64,000 nt of DNA, taken from Fibrobacter sp. GTDB lineage: Bacteria > Fibrobacterota > Fibrobacteria > Fibrobacterales > Fibrobacteraceae. Location: positions 39,275 to 103,274 of the forward strand of contig JAKSIH010000005.1 of the NCBI GenBank assembly GCA_024398935.1, given 5' to 3'. The notes under the pieces were generated by a model. That model made no database searches and was not told where the DNA came from. It saw only the letters and a program-made list of their open reading frames with translations. Positions within the stretch are counted from its first letter, which is position 1. Each line of letters opens with the position of its first letter. Shown in pieces: positions 22,240-30,825 of the stretch. A program made the position numbers and the translations under genes.

Positions 22240-24024
22240 ATGTCGCAATTTTTGAAACGCTTCAATAGGTTCTTGGTAATCAACGGCTATATGCCGAAGA
22301 TTTTCCTTGCTGCGTTTATCGGCTTTGTTACGGGTCTGGTGGCTGTATCTTTCCATTATGGACTAGGATTGGCCATCGATTTAGTTAGAATTCCATGGAC
22401 AGGGGATAATCCGCTTCCTTGGTGGACTTTTGCCTTTGTGCCGGCAGTTGGCGGGTTAGTGGTCGGTTTCATCATCTATACCCTTGCAAAGGCTCCCGAA
22501 ACAGCGGGGCAGGGCACCGATAACATGATCAAGTCTTTCCATCATGAAGGTGGAAAAATTCGTAAGCGTGTTGCTCCCGTTAAATTTTTGACAAGCATTA
22601 TTACTTTGGCTACTGGCGGTAGCGCCGGTTACGAAGGCCCCATTTCCCAGATTGGTTCCGGGGTGGCATCTACAGTCTGTCACGGTTTTAAGATGCCTCA
22701 GACCTTGCGCCGTCAGTTTACTCTGGCGGGTACGGCTGCTGGACTTGGCGCAATTTTCAAGGCCCCTCTGGCTGGTGCGCTTACTTCGGTGGAAGTCCTT
22801 TATCGCGAGGATTTTGAATCTAATGCCTTTGCTACTTCCATCGTTTCTTCCGTAGTTGCCTTTACGGTCTATATTGCATTTGTGGGAACTGCCCCTGCCA
22901 TTACGGGGGTTCCGGTTTTCCCGTTTGCAAATGGTTTTGAACTGTTTGCCTGCGCTCTACTCGGAATCCTGTGTTTTCCGTTCTCCTATCTATATGTACG
23001 CTGCTACAATGAGTCGGAAAATCGCTTTGCCCGCTGGAAAATTCCCAATTGGATCAAGCCTGCCATTGGTGGCTTGATGGTTTCGGTACTGGTTTTTGCT
23101 TATCCTGAAGTTGCTGGCGGTGGATTTGAATTTATTGGCGAGATCATGGGGGCCATGATGCCTCATACACTTTGGGGCGTGCTGCTGCTTTTGGGAATTG
23201 TGCTTGCAAAGATTATTGCCACTGGGCTTACGGTGGGTTCCGGCGGCTCTGGCGGTGTTTTTGGACCGTCCCTGTTTATTGGCGGTGTTCTCGGAGCGGC
23301 CTTTGCCGGTGCGTGTGAGCTTGTCGCGCCGGGTGTGGTGCGTGCTCCGGAAATGTTCATTCTGGTGGGAATGGCCGCCTTCTTTGCTGGGGCAGCCAAG
23401 GCTCCCATTGCAGGTGTGGTCATGGTTTGCGAAATGACAGGTAGCTATAGCCTTTTACCTGGACTCTTGATTGCCGCAGTCATGCACATTGCCTTCTCTA
23501 GACCCTGGAGCATTTACAAAAGTCAGGTCCAGAACAAGTTCGCATCTCCTGCCCACCGCGAGGATATGGACCAGGATGTTCTTCGCATTACTACGGTTGG
23601 AGAGGTAATTGAATTTTGCGAAATGAAAACCTTGAGGGCGGAAGATTCTCTTTCGGATGTGCTGAAAAATATCGATGTCGATTATGTATATCCGGTGTAT
23701 GAAGGTACTTCCAGAACCCCGGCAGGACTGTCCCTGGGACACGAGCAGACAGGAAAATACATTGGCCTTCTGGATATGTCCATTGTGAAGAACGCCTACA
23801 TTTCTTCTCCGGATTTGATTCAGCACTTGTTAATTTCGGATTGTACGGTAAAGGCCCCTATGTTGATGGATTCAATGGACCTTCATTCTGCCTTGAAAGT
23901 CTTCGTCCGTACATCGATGCGGGAACTGTGCGTAAAAAATAAGGACGGGGAAGTGATAGGCGTCCTTAGCCATTCCGCTATCCTAAAGGCTTATGACAAA
24001 ATTGTGCAAAGGAATGCAGACTAG
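22240..24024 (+). CDS. CLC-family chloride channel/antiporter with CBS domains
   Basis: A 594-residue membrane protein. I chose ATG 22240 (MSQFLKRFNRF), which lies after the ATPase terminator; a longer frame would start inside the hairpin. CLC selectivity motifs are present: GSAGYEGPISQIGSG (with the gating Glu), GTAAGLGAIFKAPLAGA and GSGGSGGVFGPSLFIGG. About ten membrane helices are followed by a cytosolic C-terminal region (about 445-594) with two CBS-like repeats (MKTLRAEDSLSDVLKNI, MLMDSMDLHSALKVFVRTSMRELCV). It may balance charge for the neighbouring ATPase. It ends convergently with the dus gene, sharing CTAG. Confidence 0.9.
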   Translation: MSQFLKRFNRFLVINGYMPKIFLAAFIGFVTGLVAVSFHYGLGLAIDLVRIPWTGDNPLPWWTFAFVPAVGGLVVGFIIYTLAKAPETAGQGTDNMIKSFHHEGGKIRKRVAPVKFLTSIITLATGGSAGYEGPISQIGSGVASTVCHGFKMPQTLRRQFTLAGTAAGLGAIFKAPLAGALTSVEVLYREDFESNAFATSIVSSVVAFTVYIAFVGTAPAITGVPVFPFANGFELFACALLGILCFPFSYLYVRCYNESENRFARWKIPNWIKPAIGGLMVSVLVFAYPEVAGGGFEFIGEIMGAMMPHTLWGVLLLLGIVLAKIIATGLTVGSGGSGGVFGPSLFIGGVLGAAFAGACELVAPGVVRAPEMFILVGMAAFFAGAAKAPIAGVVMVCEMTGSYSLLPGLLIAAVMHIAFSRPWSIYKSQVQNKFASPAHREDMDQDVLRITTVGEVIEFCEMKTLRAEDSLSDVLKNIDVDYVYPVYEGTSRTPAGLSLGHEQTGKYIGLLDMSIVKNAYISSPDLIQHLLISDCTVKAPMLMDSMDLHSALKVFVRTSMRELCVKNKDGEVIGVLSHSAILKAYDKIVQRNAD

Positions 24025-25442
24025 GCTATTTCTTTTATGGCATCCAGATATTCGCTGAGGTTTCGGGCCTTGGCGATTTTCTTTATGGTGCGTTTGGGAA
24101 TGTCGGGGTGGTCGCGGGAGGGATCCTGCGCGGCTTCTACGGCGTAGGTCCAGAAGGGACGAATCTTGTCCAGGATTTGTGCGTCTCCTTGGAGACGCTT
24201 GCGGTAATCGGCTAGAAGGGCTTCGTGGATTTGAAGAAGAGCCTGCAATGAGTTGGAATGCGGATGTGCATTCTGGCAAATCTTTGAAACACTTTTTTGG
24301 AATGCATACTGGTGCGCGAGCTGCGGATTTGCCAACAAGCCGCGGCCGATCATGACTCCAGCCAGATTGGGGTACATTTTTTCGAGTCGTTCAATATCTG
24401 CGATGGAGGTTATGTCTCCATTAAAGATAAGCGGGTGGCGGCATCCTTCGTAGAATTTCTGGAAGGTGTCGAAATCAAGAGCGCCCTTATACTGCTGGAC
24501 GCCTAGGCGCGGGTGCATGGTGATGTGGGCGAGGGGAGCCTCGTTCAACAGGGGCAGCAAGGCGAGGCATTCCTCGGGGGAAGTGTAGCCTAGACGCATC
24601 TTGACGCTGAATTTCAATGCGTTTTGAGAATGCTTTAATGCTAGATCCTCGCCTTCGCGAGGATGACAATGGGTGTTGTGTGACGCTAGATCCTCGCCTT
24701 CGCGAGGATGACAATGAGGGTTGTGCGACGCTAGATCCTCGCTTACGCGAGGATGACAATGGGTGTTGTGCGATGCCAGATCCTCGCCTTCGCGAGGATG
24801 ACAATGGGTGTTGTGCGATGCTAGATCCTCGCCTTCGCGAGGATGACAATGAGGGTTGTGCGACGCCAGATCCTCGCCTACGCGAGGATGGTTTAGCGAA
24901 ATTGAACGGATGTTGACTTCTTGAAGGATTTCGCGGATGGCGTCTATTCGCGGGAGAATGCCTGAACCGCGGCCAGATTTCGCCTGCATAGGGAAGGGAC
25001 ACCCCATGTTGATGTCTATTTGCGGGAATACTTCGTCGGGGGCAAATCCGCAGTCCTTTTTCAGCTTCTGGATGGCGTCCACAAGAATGGAAAACTCTGA
25101 GGCGTCGCGACAAATGACCTGCGGGATGACGTTGTAGAAATTGCTAGATTCCCCGTCAAGCGGGGAATGACAATTAGAGTCAAGCGGGGGATTGTATCCC
25201 TGATTTTCGCAGTGGCAGATGTTTGTTTGCCTGCTTTTGATGAATTCTAAATCCTGCTGAAGATCCCGCAGGTCCTTAGGACGGGCTTCTCCCTTTTCCA
25301 CTCGGAGGAATGGCGTGTAATAGGCCGCGATTCCTGACTCGAGATTCGTGCCGTCATTTTTGATTCCCGCATACAGAAAATGCGCCTGTCGATAAGCGCA
25401 TTCTGTATATCCCTGAAGAGGAGCGAAGTGAATGTCTAGCAT
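24021..25442 (-). CDS. dus: tRNA-dihydrouridine synthase interrupted in frame by palindromic repeats
   Basis: A 473-residue flavin enzyme that reduces uridines in tRNA. Family motifs are FAPLQGYTE at the N-terminus, INMGCPFPMQAKSGRGSG (with the catalytic Cys), VKMRLGY, ITMHPRLGVQQYKG, IFNGDI and GVMIGRGLLANP. Normal Dus proteins are about 310-350 residues. The excess is accounted for by two insertions. Residues about 183-272 consist of six units of HPREGEDLASHN-type sequence encoded by 45-bp tandem palindromic repeats. Residues about 85-105 (PPLDSNCHSPLDGE) are encoded by another palindromic element. Both keep the frame and lie between conserved motifs, probably in loops. The gene is convergent with the CLC gene. 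Confidence 0.88.
   Translation of the reverse strand: MLDIHFAPLQGYTECAYRQAHFLYAGIKNDGTNLESGIAAYYTPFLRVEKGEARPKDLRDLQQDLEFIKSRQTNICHCENQGYNPPLDSNCHSPLDGESSNFYNVIPQVICRDASEFSILVDAIQKLKKDCGFAPDEVFPQIDINMGCPFPMQAKSGRGSGILPRIDAIREILQEVNIRSISLNHPRVGEDLASHNPHCHPREGEDLASHNTHCHPREGEDLASHNTHCHPRVSEDLASHNPHCHPREGEDLASHNTHCHPREGEDLALKHSQNALKFSVKMRLGYTSPEECLALLPLLNEAPLAHITMHPRLGVQQYKGALDFDTFQKFYEGCRHPLIFNGDITSIADIERLEKMYPNLAGVMIGRGLLANPQLAHQYAFQKSVSKICQNAHPHSNSLQALLQIHEALLADYRKRLQGDAQILDKIRPFWTYAVEAAQDPSRDHPDIPKRTIKKIAKARNLSEYLDAIKEIA
24645..24889. repeat. Six 45-bp palindromic repeats inside dus
   Basis: The 20-bp palindrome ATCCTCGC-CTTC-GCGAGGAT recurs at 24645, 24690, 24735, 24780, 24825 and 24870, exactly 45 bp apart (two copies have TTAC or CTAC in the loop). 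The spacers (GACAATGGGTGTTGTGCGAC-like) are also repeated. Because 45 is a multiple of three, expansion keeps the dus reading frame. Confidence 0.95.
25148..25168. repeat. Second type of palindromic repeat inside dus
   Basis: ATTCCCCG-TCAAG-CGGGGAAT is a perfect 8-bp hairpin, followed by TGACAA and a half copy (GTCAAGCGGGGGA). The flanking CTAG.....TGACAA is the same as in the 45-bp repeats, pointing to a related element class. It encodes the second in-frame insertion of Dus. Confidence 0.85.
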
Positions 25443-25463
25443 TTCCTTGTCTTTCAGGATAAA

Positions 25464-26576
25464 TTATTTAAGGGTAATGCTTCCGTCAAGGTCAATCTTG
25501 ATGCCTGTTTCGGGAATGTCCTTTTCCGTGAGGCTCTTGATTTCCTTGATGCAGGCTCCAGTTTCGTCCAGGTAGGGGCGGCGAGCTCCGTCACCACCCT
25601 TCTGGATTGCGGAGAACAGCTTGCCTTCCTTGAAGTTGCCGGTCTTCTTGTCGATGGTAATCTTTACGATGGGGGCGTAACCGCTGATGCCGGAAACATT
25701 CACACCGGTCGGCGTGGCGAAATTACCCAGGCTATAGGCGATGAACTTTCCCTTGTACAGGTCCATGGCGCGAGCCACGTGGGGACCGTGCCCGAAAACG
25801 ACATCCGCACCTGCATCGATGGCGACGCGTGCGAACTTGTAGGGGTTACCGCGATTTTCCCCAACGAAGTTTTCCGTTTCGCGGGTAATGTGGTTAAACT
25901 TCTTGCCTTCGGCACCGATGTGCATGGCTACGATGACAATGTCGGATTTTGTTCTCAAATCGGAAATGACTTCTGTCGCTTTCTTGAAGTCTGTAACGCG
26001 GAGTGTTCCGTTGTTGACGGAGAAACCTGCAAAGCCGTATTTTACGCCGTCCTTTTCGATAACGGTAGATTCACAGGTCTTTTCAAAACCGGCATAGCCG
26101 ATACCCGCTTCTTTCAGAACGCGCTGGGAACTTTGACGACCTGCATCCCCGAAGTCACCGGAGTGATTGTTGGCGATGGTCATCAGGTCAAAACCTGCAT
26201 CCACCAGGTGTTCCACGTAGCGTTCCGGCATACGGAATACATAGCAGACTTTGGGATTGCTGCATTTCTTGGGTGTGCCGCCGTCGTTGAGAAGAACGCC
26301 TTCCAGGTTACCGACGGTTACATTGGCATCACGGAGAATTTCCTTGACATCTGCAAAAATTTCTGCGCCGTCCTTAGGAGGGAGGATGGGGCTATCGTTG
26401 GGGTAGTTGACGCCCATCATGATGTCGCCGACACCTACAAGAGTAAGGACATCAGTTGCATTTTCGGTTGCTGCCGGTTGTGCCTCGGCGGGAGAGTCCT
26501 GTGCAGGTACTGCTTCCTGTGCGAAAAGTGCCGATGAAAGAACTAGACCGAGTGCGGGAATGAATTTTTTGATCAT
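25464..26576 (-). CDS. CapA-like metallophosphatase-fold exported protein
   Basis: A 370-residue protein of the CapA/PGA_cap family, related to calcineurin-like phosphoesterases. Residues 1-20 are a signal peptide (MIKKFIPALGLVLSSALFAQ). Motifs in order are LVGVGDIMMGVNYP, VGNLEGVLLNDGG, TIANNHSGDFGDAGRQ (NNH), IVAMHIGAEGK and GADVVFGHGPHVARAMDLYKGKFIAYSLGNF. Members act at the cell envelope in polyglutamate or cell-surface polymer functions. The precise substrate is unknown. The gene is divergent from glyQS and probably monocistronic. Confidence 0.88.
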   Translation of the reverse strand: MIKKFIPALGLVLSSALFAQEAVPAQDSPAEAQPAATENATDVLTLVGVGDIMMGVNYPNDSPILPPKDGAEIFADVKEILRDANVTVGNLEGVLLNDGGTPKKCSNPKVCYVFRMPERYVEHLVDAGFDLMTIANNHSGDFGDAGRQSSQRVLKEAGIGYAGFEKTCESTVIEKDGVKYGFAGFSVNNGTLRVTDFKKATEVISDLRTKSDIVIVAMHIGAEGKKFNHITRETENFVGENRGNPYKFARVAIDAGADVVFGHGPHVARAMDLYKGKFIAYSLGNFATPTGVNVSGISGYAPIVKITIDKKTGNFKEGKLFSAIQKGGDGARRPYLDETGACIKEIKSLTEKDIPETGIKIDLDGSITLK

Positions 26577-26755
26577 TATGTTTAAAACCTTTATTTGCGA
26601 TTCTTCAATTACAGGGTAAAAATAAAAATCTTTTTCTTGGATACTTGCCTTTTACTATATTTGCGTGCCGTCAGGGCCTATCATCCAGGTAGGTTCCTAG
26701 TCCGGCCAAAGGATATGCCTGCAAGGTTCAGGTTCGGCCGAAAAAGGATATAAAA
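26577..26755. other. Divergent intergenic region and structured leader of glyQS
   Basis: After an AT-rich stretch with TACTATATTT (about 26651-26661), about 90 bp of GC-richer sequence precede glyQS and contain a possible CGGCC/GGCCG pairing around a CCTG/CAGG hairpin. It may be a structured 5' leader. It does not resemble a glycine riboswitch or a T-box. GGATATAAAA precedes the start. Confidence 0.4.
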
Positions 26756-28168
26756 ATGGCAAAGAAAGTTCAAGACGCCCTCAAAGACATCATTTCCCTC
26801 TGCAAGCGCCGCGGTTTCATTTTCCCGGGTTCCGAAATTTATGACGGCCTGGCCAACACTTGGGACTACGGTCCGTACGGTGTTGAACTGAAGCGCAACA
26901 TCAAGAACCTCTGGTGGAAGAAGTTCGTTACCAGCCGTAAGGATGTGTTGGGCCTCGACAGTTCTATTCTCTTGAACCCCCGCGTTTGGAAGGCTTCTGG
27001 CCACGTGGGTAACTTCTCTGACCCCCTGGTTGACTGCTTGGCTTGCCACGAACGTTTCCGCGCCGACCATCTGCTGGAAGAAAAGCTGGGTGACGGCTGC
27101 TGCGCCGGCAAGAACTTCGACCAGATTGCCGAAATGATGGTGGAAAACAAGATCGAATGCCCGAGCTGCGGCAAGACCGAATTCACCAAGCCCCGCGCAT
27201 TTAACCTCATGTTCCAGACCGAAATCGGCGTTATCGAAGGCGAAGGCAACAAGGTTTATCTCCGTCCGGAAACCGCTCAGGGTATCTTCGTTGACTTCAA
27301 GAACATTGTGGACAACGTTCGCCCCCGCATTCCGTTTGGCGTAGGTCAGATCGGTAAGTCTTTCCGTAACGAAATTACCCCGGGTAACTTCATCTTCCGT
27401 ACCCGCGAATTCGAACAGATGGAACTGGAATTCTTCTGCGAACCGGGCACCGAACTTGACTGGTACAACTTCTGGCGTAAGTACTGCTTCAACTGGCTCA
27501 TCAAGGACCTGGGCGTGAACGAATCCAAGCTCCGCCTCCGCGAACATGCCAAGGAAGAACTTTCTCACTACAGTAACGGTACCACCGACGTCGAATACGA
27601 ATTCCCGTTCGGTTGGGGCGAACTGTGGGGTATCGCAAGCCGTACCAACTTCGACTTGACTGCTCACCAGAACGAATCCAAGGTCAAGCAGGAATACATT
27701 GATCCGGTCCAGAACAAGCGCTATGTGCCTTACGTTGTGGAACCGTCCCTCGGTGTGGAACGCTTGCTCCTCGTTCTCCTCTGCGACGCTTACGAAGTCC
27801 AGAAGCTCGAAAACGACGAACGTACCGTTCTCCACTTCGACCCGAAGGTTGCTCCGGTTAAGGTTGCCGTTCTCCCGCTGGTGAAGAAGGGCCAGGTCAA
27901 GGCTAAGGCCGAAGAACTGTACGAACAGCTGCTCCAGCGCTGGAACGTGGAATACGACGAAACCCAGTCCATCGGTAAGCGTTACCGCCGTCAGGATGAA
28001 CTGGGCACTCCGTTCTGCGTCACCGTCGATTTCGACACAGTTGGCGAAGGCGAATCTGATCCGGCAAAGCTTGGCTATGTCACCGTCCGTGAACGTGACT
28101 CCATGAAGCAGGAACTGGTGAAGATCGACGAACTGGAAGCATACCTGGCTGCAAAGCTCGGTTGCTAG
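26756..28168 (+). CDS. glyQS: Glycyl-tRNA synthetase, dimeric type
   Basis: A 470-residue class II enzyme that charges tRNA-Gly. The eukaryote/Gram-positive-like alpha2 type is recognised by KRRGFIFPGSEIYDGLANTWDYGPYGVELKRN at the N-terminus, a Cys pair insertion (DCLACHERF), motif 2 SFRNEITPGNFIFRTREFEQMELEFF, and motif 3 PYVVEPSLGVERLLLVLL. The C-terminal anticodon-binding domain (VAPVKVAVLPLVKKGQ...) has normal length. Codon bias is strong, as for a highly expressed gene. A terminator follows. Confidence 0.96.
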   Translation: MAKKVQDALKDIISLCKRRGFIFPGSEIYDGLANTWDYGPYGVELKRNIKNLWWKKFVTSRKDVLGLDSSILLNPRVWKASGHVGNFSDPLVDCLACHERFRADHLLEEKLGDGCCAGKNFDQIAEMMVENKIECPSCGKTEFTKPRAFNLMFQTEIGVIEGEGNKVYLRPETAQGIFVDFKNIVDNVRPRIPFGVGQIGKSFRNEITPGNFIFRTREFEQMELEFFCEPGTELDWYNFWRKYCFNWLIKDLGVNESKLRLREHAKEELSHYSNGTTDVEYEFPFGWGELWGIASRTNFDLTAHQNESKVKQEYIDPVQNKRYVPYVVEPSLGVERLLLVLLCDAYEVQKLENDERTVLHFDPKVAPVKVAVLPLVKKGQVKAKAEELYEQLLQRWNVEYDETQSIGKRYRRQDELGTPFCVTVDFDTVGEGESDPAKLGYVTVRERDSMKQELVKIDELEAYLAAKLGC

Positions 28169-28169
28169 T

Positions 28170-28233
28170 TTAGTGATTAGTGGTTGGTGGTTAGTGGTTA
28201 GGAATGTAATTTAACTACTGTTTACTAACCACT
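28170..28233. repeat. Heptad STRR-type repeat with inverted 17-bp core
   Basis: GGTTAGTGGTTAGT-like heptads (28170-28201) follow glyQS. They are succeeded by ACTGTTTACTAACCACT at 28217-28233, the reverse complement of a 17-bp core found also at 39054, 40751 and 44163. The two halves can pair. Confidence 0.75.
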
Positions 28234-28238
28234 TATTA

Positions 28239-28274
28239 GGTCACTCCCGATGTTTTTCGGGGTGGCCTTTTTTT
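28239..28274 (+). terminator. glyQS terminator
   Basis: GGTCACTCCCGA pairs with TCGGGGTGGCC (one mismatch) around a short T-rich loop and is followed by seven T. Confidence 0.85.
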
Positions 28275-28285
28275 ATATTCAAATC

Positions 28286-28657
28286 ATGCTTAATCCTTTC
28301 TTCAAATCAGTCATCGACCAGGATGATACCGCCATCGTTATCTGCAACCTGGAACACGAAATCATTTACATGAACCCGAAGGCTTGCGAGGCCCAGGCAA
28401 AGCGTGGGGGAGCCGCCCTCATCGGCTGCAACCTGCTGAAGTGCCATAGCCCAGAATCCCAGGAGAAAATCCTCAAGGTAATGGCCTGGTTCCAGGCAGA
28501 CAAGGCCCACAACTGGGTACACACCTTCTTCAACGAAAAGCAGAACAAGGACGGCTACATGATCGCCCTTCGCGACGAAGACGGCACTCTCATCGGCTAC
28601 TACGAAAAGCACGAATTCCGCACGAAAGATGTGATTCCATTTTATACAATGCCCTAG
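28286..28657 (+). CDS. Small PAS-like protein
   Basis: A 123-residue protein. I chose ATG 28286 (MLNPFFKSVIDQDD), after the glyQS terminator. The sequence follows a single PAS fold: VIDQDDTAIVICNLEHEIIYMNPKACE (first strands), GGAALIGCNLLKCHSPESQEKI (helices), NKDGYMIALRDEDGTLIGYYE (last strands). No output domain is attached, so it may sense a ligand or act as a partner protein. No neighbour suggests a pathway. Confidence 0.7.
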   Translation: MLNPFFKSVIDQDDTAIVICNLEHEIIYMNPKACEAQAKRGGAALIGCNLLKCHSPESQEKILKVMAWFQADKAHNWVHTFFNEKQNKDGYMIALRDEDGTLIGYYEKHEFRTKDVIPFYTMP

Positions 28658-28679
28658 GTTGTAAAGTCTGCTGTTGTTA

Positions 28680-28708
28680 GAGGTCCCTCGGCAATGCTCG
28701 GGGACCTT
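28680..28708 (+). terminator. Hairpin after the PAS-like gene
   Basis: AGGTCCC and GGGACCT pair around a 15-nt loop that contains an inner CTCGG/CTCGG-like stretch. The following T tract is short (TTTGG), so termination would be weak. Confidence 0.5.
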
Positions 28709-28746
28709 TGGTGTTCGTGTTATATTCTCCCTAGGGGAGTGTGCTC

Positions 28747-28850
28747 GGGGAGGGGGCGGGGGAGGGAAACAATTTTGAAAACAACTTGCAGTTTATTGCT
28801 GGAAAGATTCAGCCCCCTCCCTTGGGGAGGGGGACGGGGGAGGGAAACAA
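28747..28850. repeat. Two G-rich repeats with G-quadruplex pattern
   Basis: Two near-identical segments (28747-28772 and 28824-28850) read GGGG-A-GGGGG-(A)C-GGGGG-A-GGG and then AAACAA. Each has four runs of at least three G with 1-2 nt loops, a strict G-quadruplex pattern on the plus strand. The second is preceded by CCCCCTCCC, which can alternatively form a hairpin with it. No gene lies here. Confidence 0.8.
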
Positions 28851-28880
28851 AAAAGACTTCTCAACCGAGAAGTCTTTTCT
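28851..28880 (-). terminator. Terminator of tRNA-Asp (also usable on the plus strand)
   Basis: AAAAGACTTCTC and GAGAAGTCTTTT form a perfect 12-bp stem with a 5-nt loop. On the minus strand it is followed by TTTTTTGTTT, just 13 bp beyond the tRNA 3' end. Confidence 0.8.
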
Positions 28881-28893
28881 GTTTTCTTTTCTA

Positions 28894-28969
28894 CGGGATA
28901 GACGAGGCTTGAACTCGCAACCTCCGGCGTGACAGGCCGGTGCTCTAACCAAAATTGAGCTACCACCCC
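28894..28969 (-). tRNA. tRNA-Asp (anticodon GTC)
   Basis: A 76-nt cloverleaf on the minus strand: acceptor GGGGTGG/CTATCCC with two G-U pairs, D stem GCTC/GAGC, anticodon stem CCGGC/GCCGG with loop CTGTCAC (GTC), T stem GCGAG/CTCGT with loop TTCAAGC, discriminator G. CCA is not encoded. The promoter lies 13 bp upstream and the terminator directly downstream. Confidence 0.95.
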
Positions 28970-28981
28970 AGTGGATGACCA

Positions 28982-29010
28982 AAGTTAACTAAAAGTTTTT
29001 TTTCTGTCAA
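28982..29010 (-). promoter_or_regulatory. Promoter of tRNA-Asp
   Basis: On the minus strand a perfect TTGACA is followed after 17 bp by TAACTT, the latter ending 12 bp before the first tRNA base. Confidence 0.8.
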
Positions 29011-29112
29011 GAGGTAAAAACTCTTTTTTTAACATTCTTTTAGAGCAAGTTTTCATGGAATTGTAAGAAATTTGTTATATTTCCTATCGTAAAAATATAA
29101 AGGTTGTGAAAG

Positions 29113-30789
29113 ATGAAGAAGATCGTTTTTAGCTCCATGGCACTGGCCCTTGCTTTAGTAGCCTGTGAAGATGAGAAAACTCCGGAAACTCCTAAGGCTT
29201 TAGGGACGGAAGTCGCTACGCCTGCTCCTGCCCCCGCTCCGGTACAGGATGCCGAGCCCGCCAATCCGGCTTTTAAGGCTAAGGTCCGTAAGGTTATCGG
29301 CGAAACGGATCTGCAGCGCAAGAGTTCTGATTCCTGGAAGAAGCTTCGCCAGGGGCAAAATGTCTTCGAGATGGATCGCATTCGCACTGCAAAGGAATCT
29401 GAAACACTTCTCGGTGTAAATGATGGTTCCGTAATCACGGTTTCCGAAAATTCCGACGTGACCATCAATGCGGAAATCATCAATGAGCTAAGCAAGAAGG
29501 TTGCCATTACCATCAATAACGGTAAGGTCTACTTCGATGTCCAGAAGCAGAAGGACGGCAACACCATTGAATTCAGGACAGGAACTGCAACTGCAGCTAT
29601 CCGTGGTACCGCGGGCTTCGTTGGAAGTGTGGATGGTCAGACGGTTGCCTCCCTGAAGGAAGGTCGCCTGGCTGTGACTTCCGAAACCAACGAGTCTGCT
29701 GAAATTGTTGAAAACCAGACGGTCCTTGTGAACAAGACCGGTAAGACCAAGTCCCTGAAGCTGAAATCTTCCGGTACCAAGGCTCTGGCAACTGTTCTTG
29801 ATTCCATTGTGACTGCCTCTGCCCAGAATGAAAATGTTAAGGTGGACGAAGCCTCCCTGCAGAAGTCCCTGGAATCTTTCGACAAGAGCTATGCCAAGAA
29901 ACAGGCTGCTTTCGAAAAAAATTCCTACTTCCTGCGAGACAAGTCTGTTCCTGATACCGTCTATGCTCCTAGCGTAACTCTTAAGGCTAAGGCTACTGCA
30001 GGTATTACCGTTACCATTCTGGGTGAATCCCAGGTGGTAGGCGACGATGGTGTATATACCTACGAAGGTTCCTGGGATGCCTCCGAGTTTGGCGTAAAGC
30101 GCTTCCTGGTGAACTGCAGCAACGGCGAGGTGGAATACCAGTGCGGAATCTGGACCATTATCTATGCCGAACCTAAGGCAGAAGAACCTGCTGTAGATAC
30201 CGTGGCCGCCGAACCTGTAAAGCAGGAGCCGGTCGCAGCACCCAAGGCTAAGGAAAAGGTCAAGAAGGAAGAACCGAAACCCGTGGAACAGCCTAAGGTA
30301 GAACCCAAAAAGGAAGAACCCAAGGTTGAACCTAAGAAGGAAGAACCCAAGCCCATCAGTCTGAAGGTCTCTATCGGAGGAGCCTCTACCGAAAGAATTC
30401 ATAACCCCTTTGGTAGAAACCCCAGGGTCAATGGATATAAGGGCAAGACCTATAAGGGAAATCTTCGCGTAAAGCTGTCTGGTATTACGGATGACCAGCT
30501 GTCTGAAATTGTTTCTGTAAAGGTTCTGAGAAACGGCGATGAGGATTCTGAAGTAACGCCAAAGTCTACCAGTTTTAATGTACCGGTATCCGTGGATGTA
30601 AATACCGTTGCGGATTACGAAGTGGTTGTAACCCTCAAGAACGGAAAGACATCCAAGTCTAACAAGAAGACTTACGAAGTATTCTGTAATGCAAGAGTGC
30701 ACGATCCTAACGACCTGACCAAGTACAATGGCGGTCCCGTTGCCGACGAGGAACAGGAATACCAGTCTGTTCAGTTGAAGCGAGATTAG
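29113..30789 (+). CDS. FecR-domain lipoprotein with Pro/Lys/Glu-rich linker
   Basis: A 558-residue exported protein. MKKIVFSSMALALALVAC gives a lipoprotein signal with the lipid-attachment Cys at about residue 18. A Pro/Ala-rich spacer follows. Residues about 55-215 are a FecR-like beta domain (VIGETDLQRKSSDSWKKLRQGQ, DRIRTAKESETLLGVNDGSVI, GTATAAIRGTAGFVGSVDG). A helical region follows, then a linker with KKEEPKVEPKKEEPKP repeats (about 385-420) and a C-terminal beta domain. FecR domains often sense or anchor at the periplasmic face. There is no ECF sigma gene next to it, so this is probably a structural or peptidoglycan-linked protein. The next gene is 36 bp downstream. Confidence 0.75.
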   Translation: MKKIVFSSMALALALVACEDEKTPETPKALGTEVATPAPAPAPVQDAEPANPAFKAKVRKVIGETDLQRKSSDSWKKLRQGQNVFEMDRIRTAKESETLLGVNDGSVITVSENSDVTINAEIINELSKKVAITINNGKVYFDVQKQKDGNTIEFRTGTATAAIRGTAGFVGSVDGQTVASLKEGRLAVTSETNESAEIVENQTVLVNKTGKTKSLKLKSSGTKALATVLDSIVTASAQNENVKVDEASLQKSLESFDKSYAKKQAAFEKNSYFLRDKSVPDTVYAPSVTLKAKATAGITVTILGESQVVGDDGVYTYEGSWDASEFGVKRFLVNCSNGEVEYQCGIWTIIYAEPKAEEPAVDTVAAEPVKQEPVAAPKAKEKVKKEEPKPVEQPKVEPKKEEPKVEPKKEEPKPISLKVSIGGASTERIHNPFGRNPRVNGYKGKTYKGNLRVKLSGITDDQLSEIVSVKVLRNGDEDSEVTPKSTSFNVPVSVDVNTVADYEVVVTLKNGKTSKSNKKTYEVFCNARVHDPNDLTKYNGGPVADEEQEYQSVQLKRD

Positions 30790-30825
30790 TTTTAAAAGGG
30801 AAAATTTTTATTTGGGAACAAAATT

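Noticed and set aside
24645..24889. CRISPR array
   Set aside because: Repeats are regular, but the spacers are also nearly identical and the whole block is an in-frame part of dus; no cas genes are near.
26660..26755. Glycine riboswitch or T-box before glyQS
   Set aside because: The leader has short pairings but none of the conserved glycine aptamer core or T-box TGGNACCGCG sequence.
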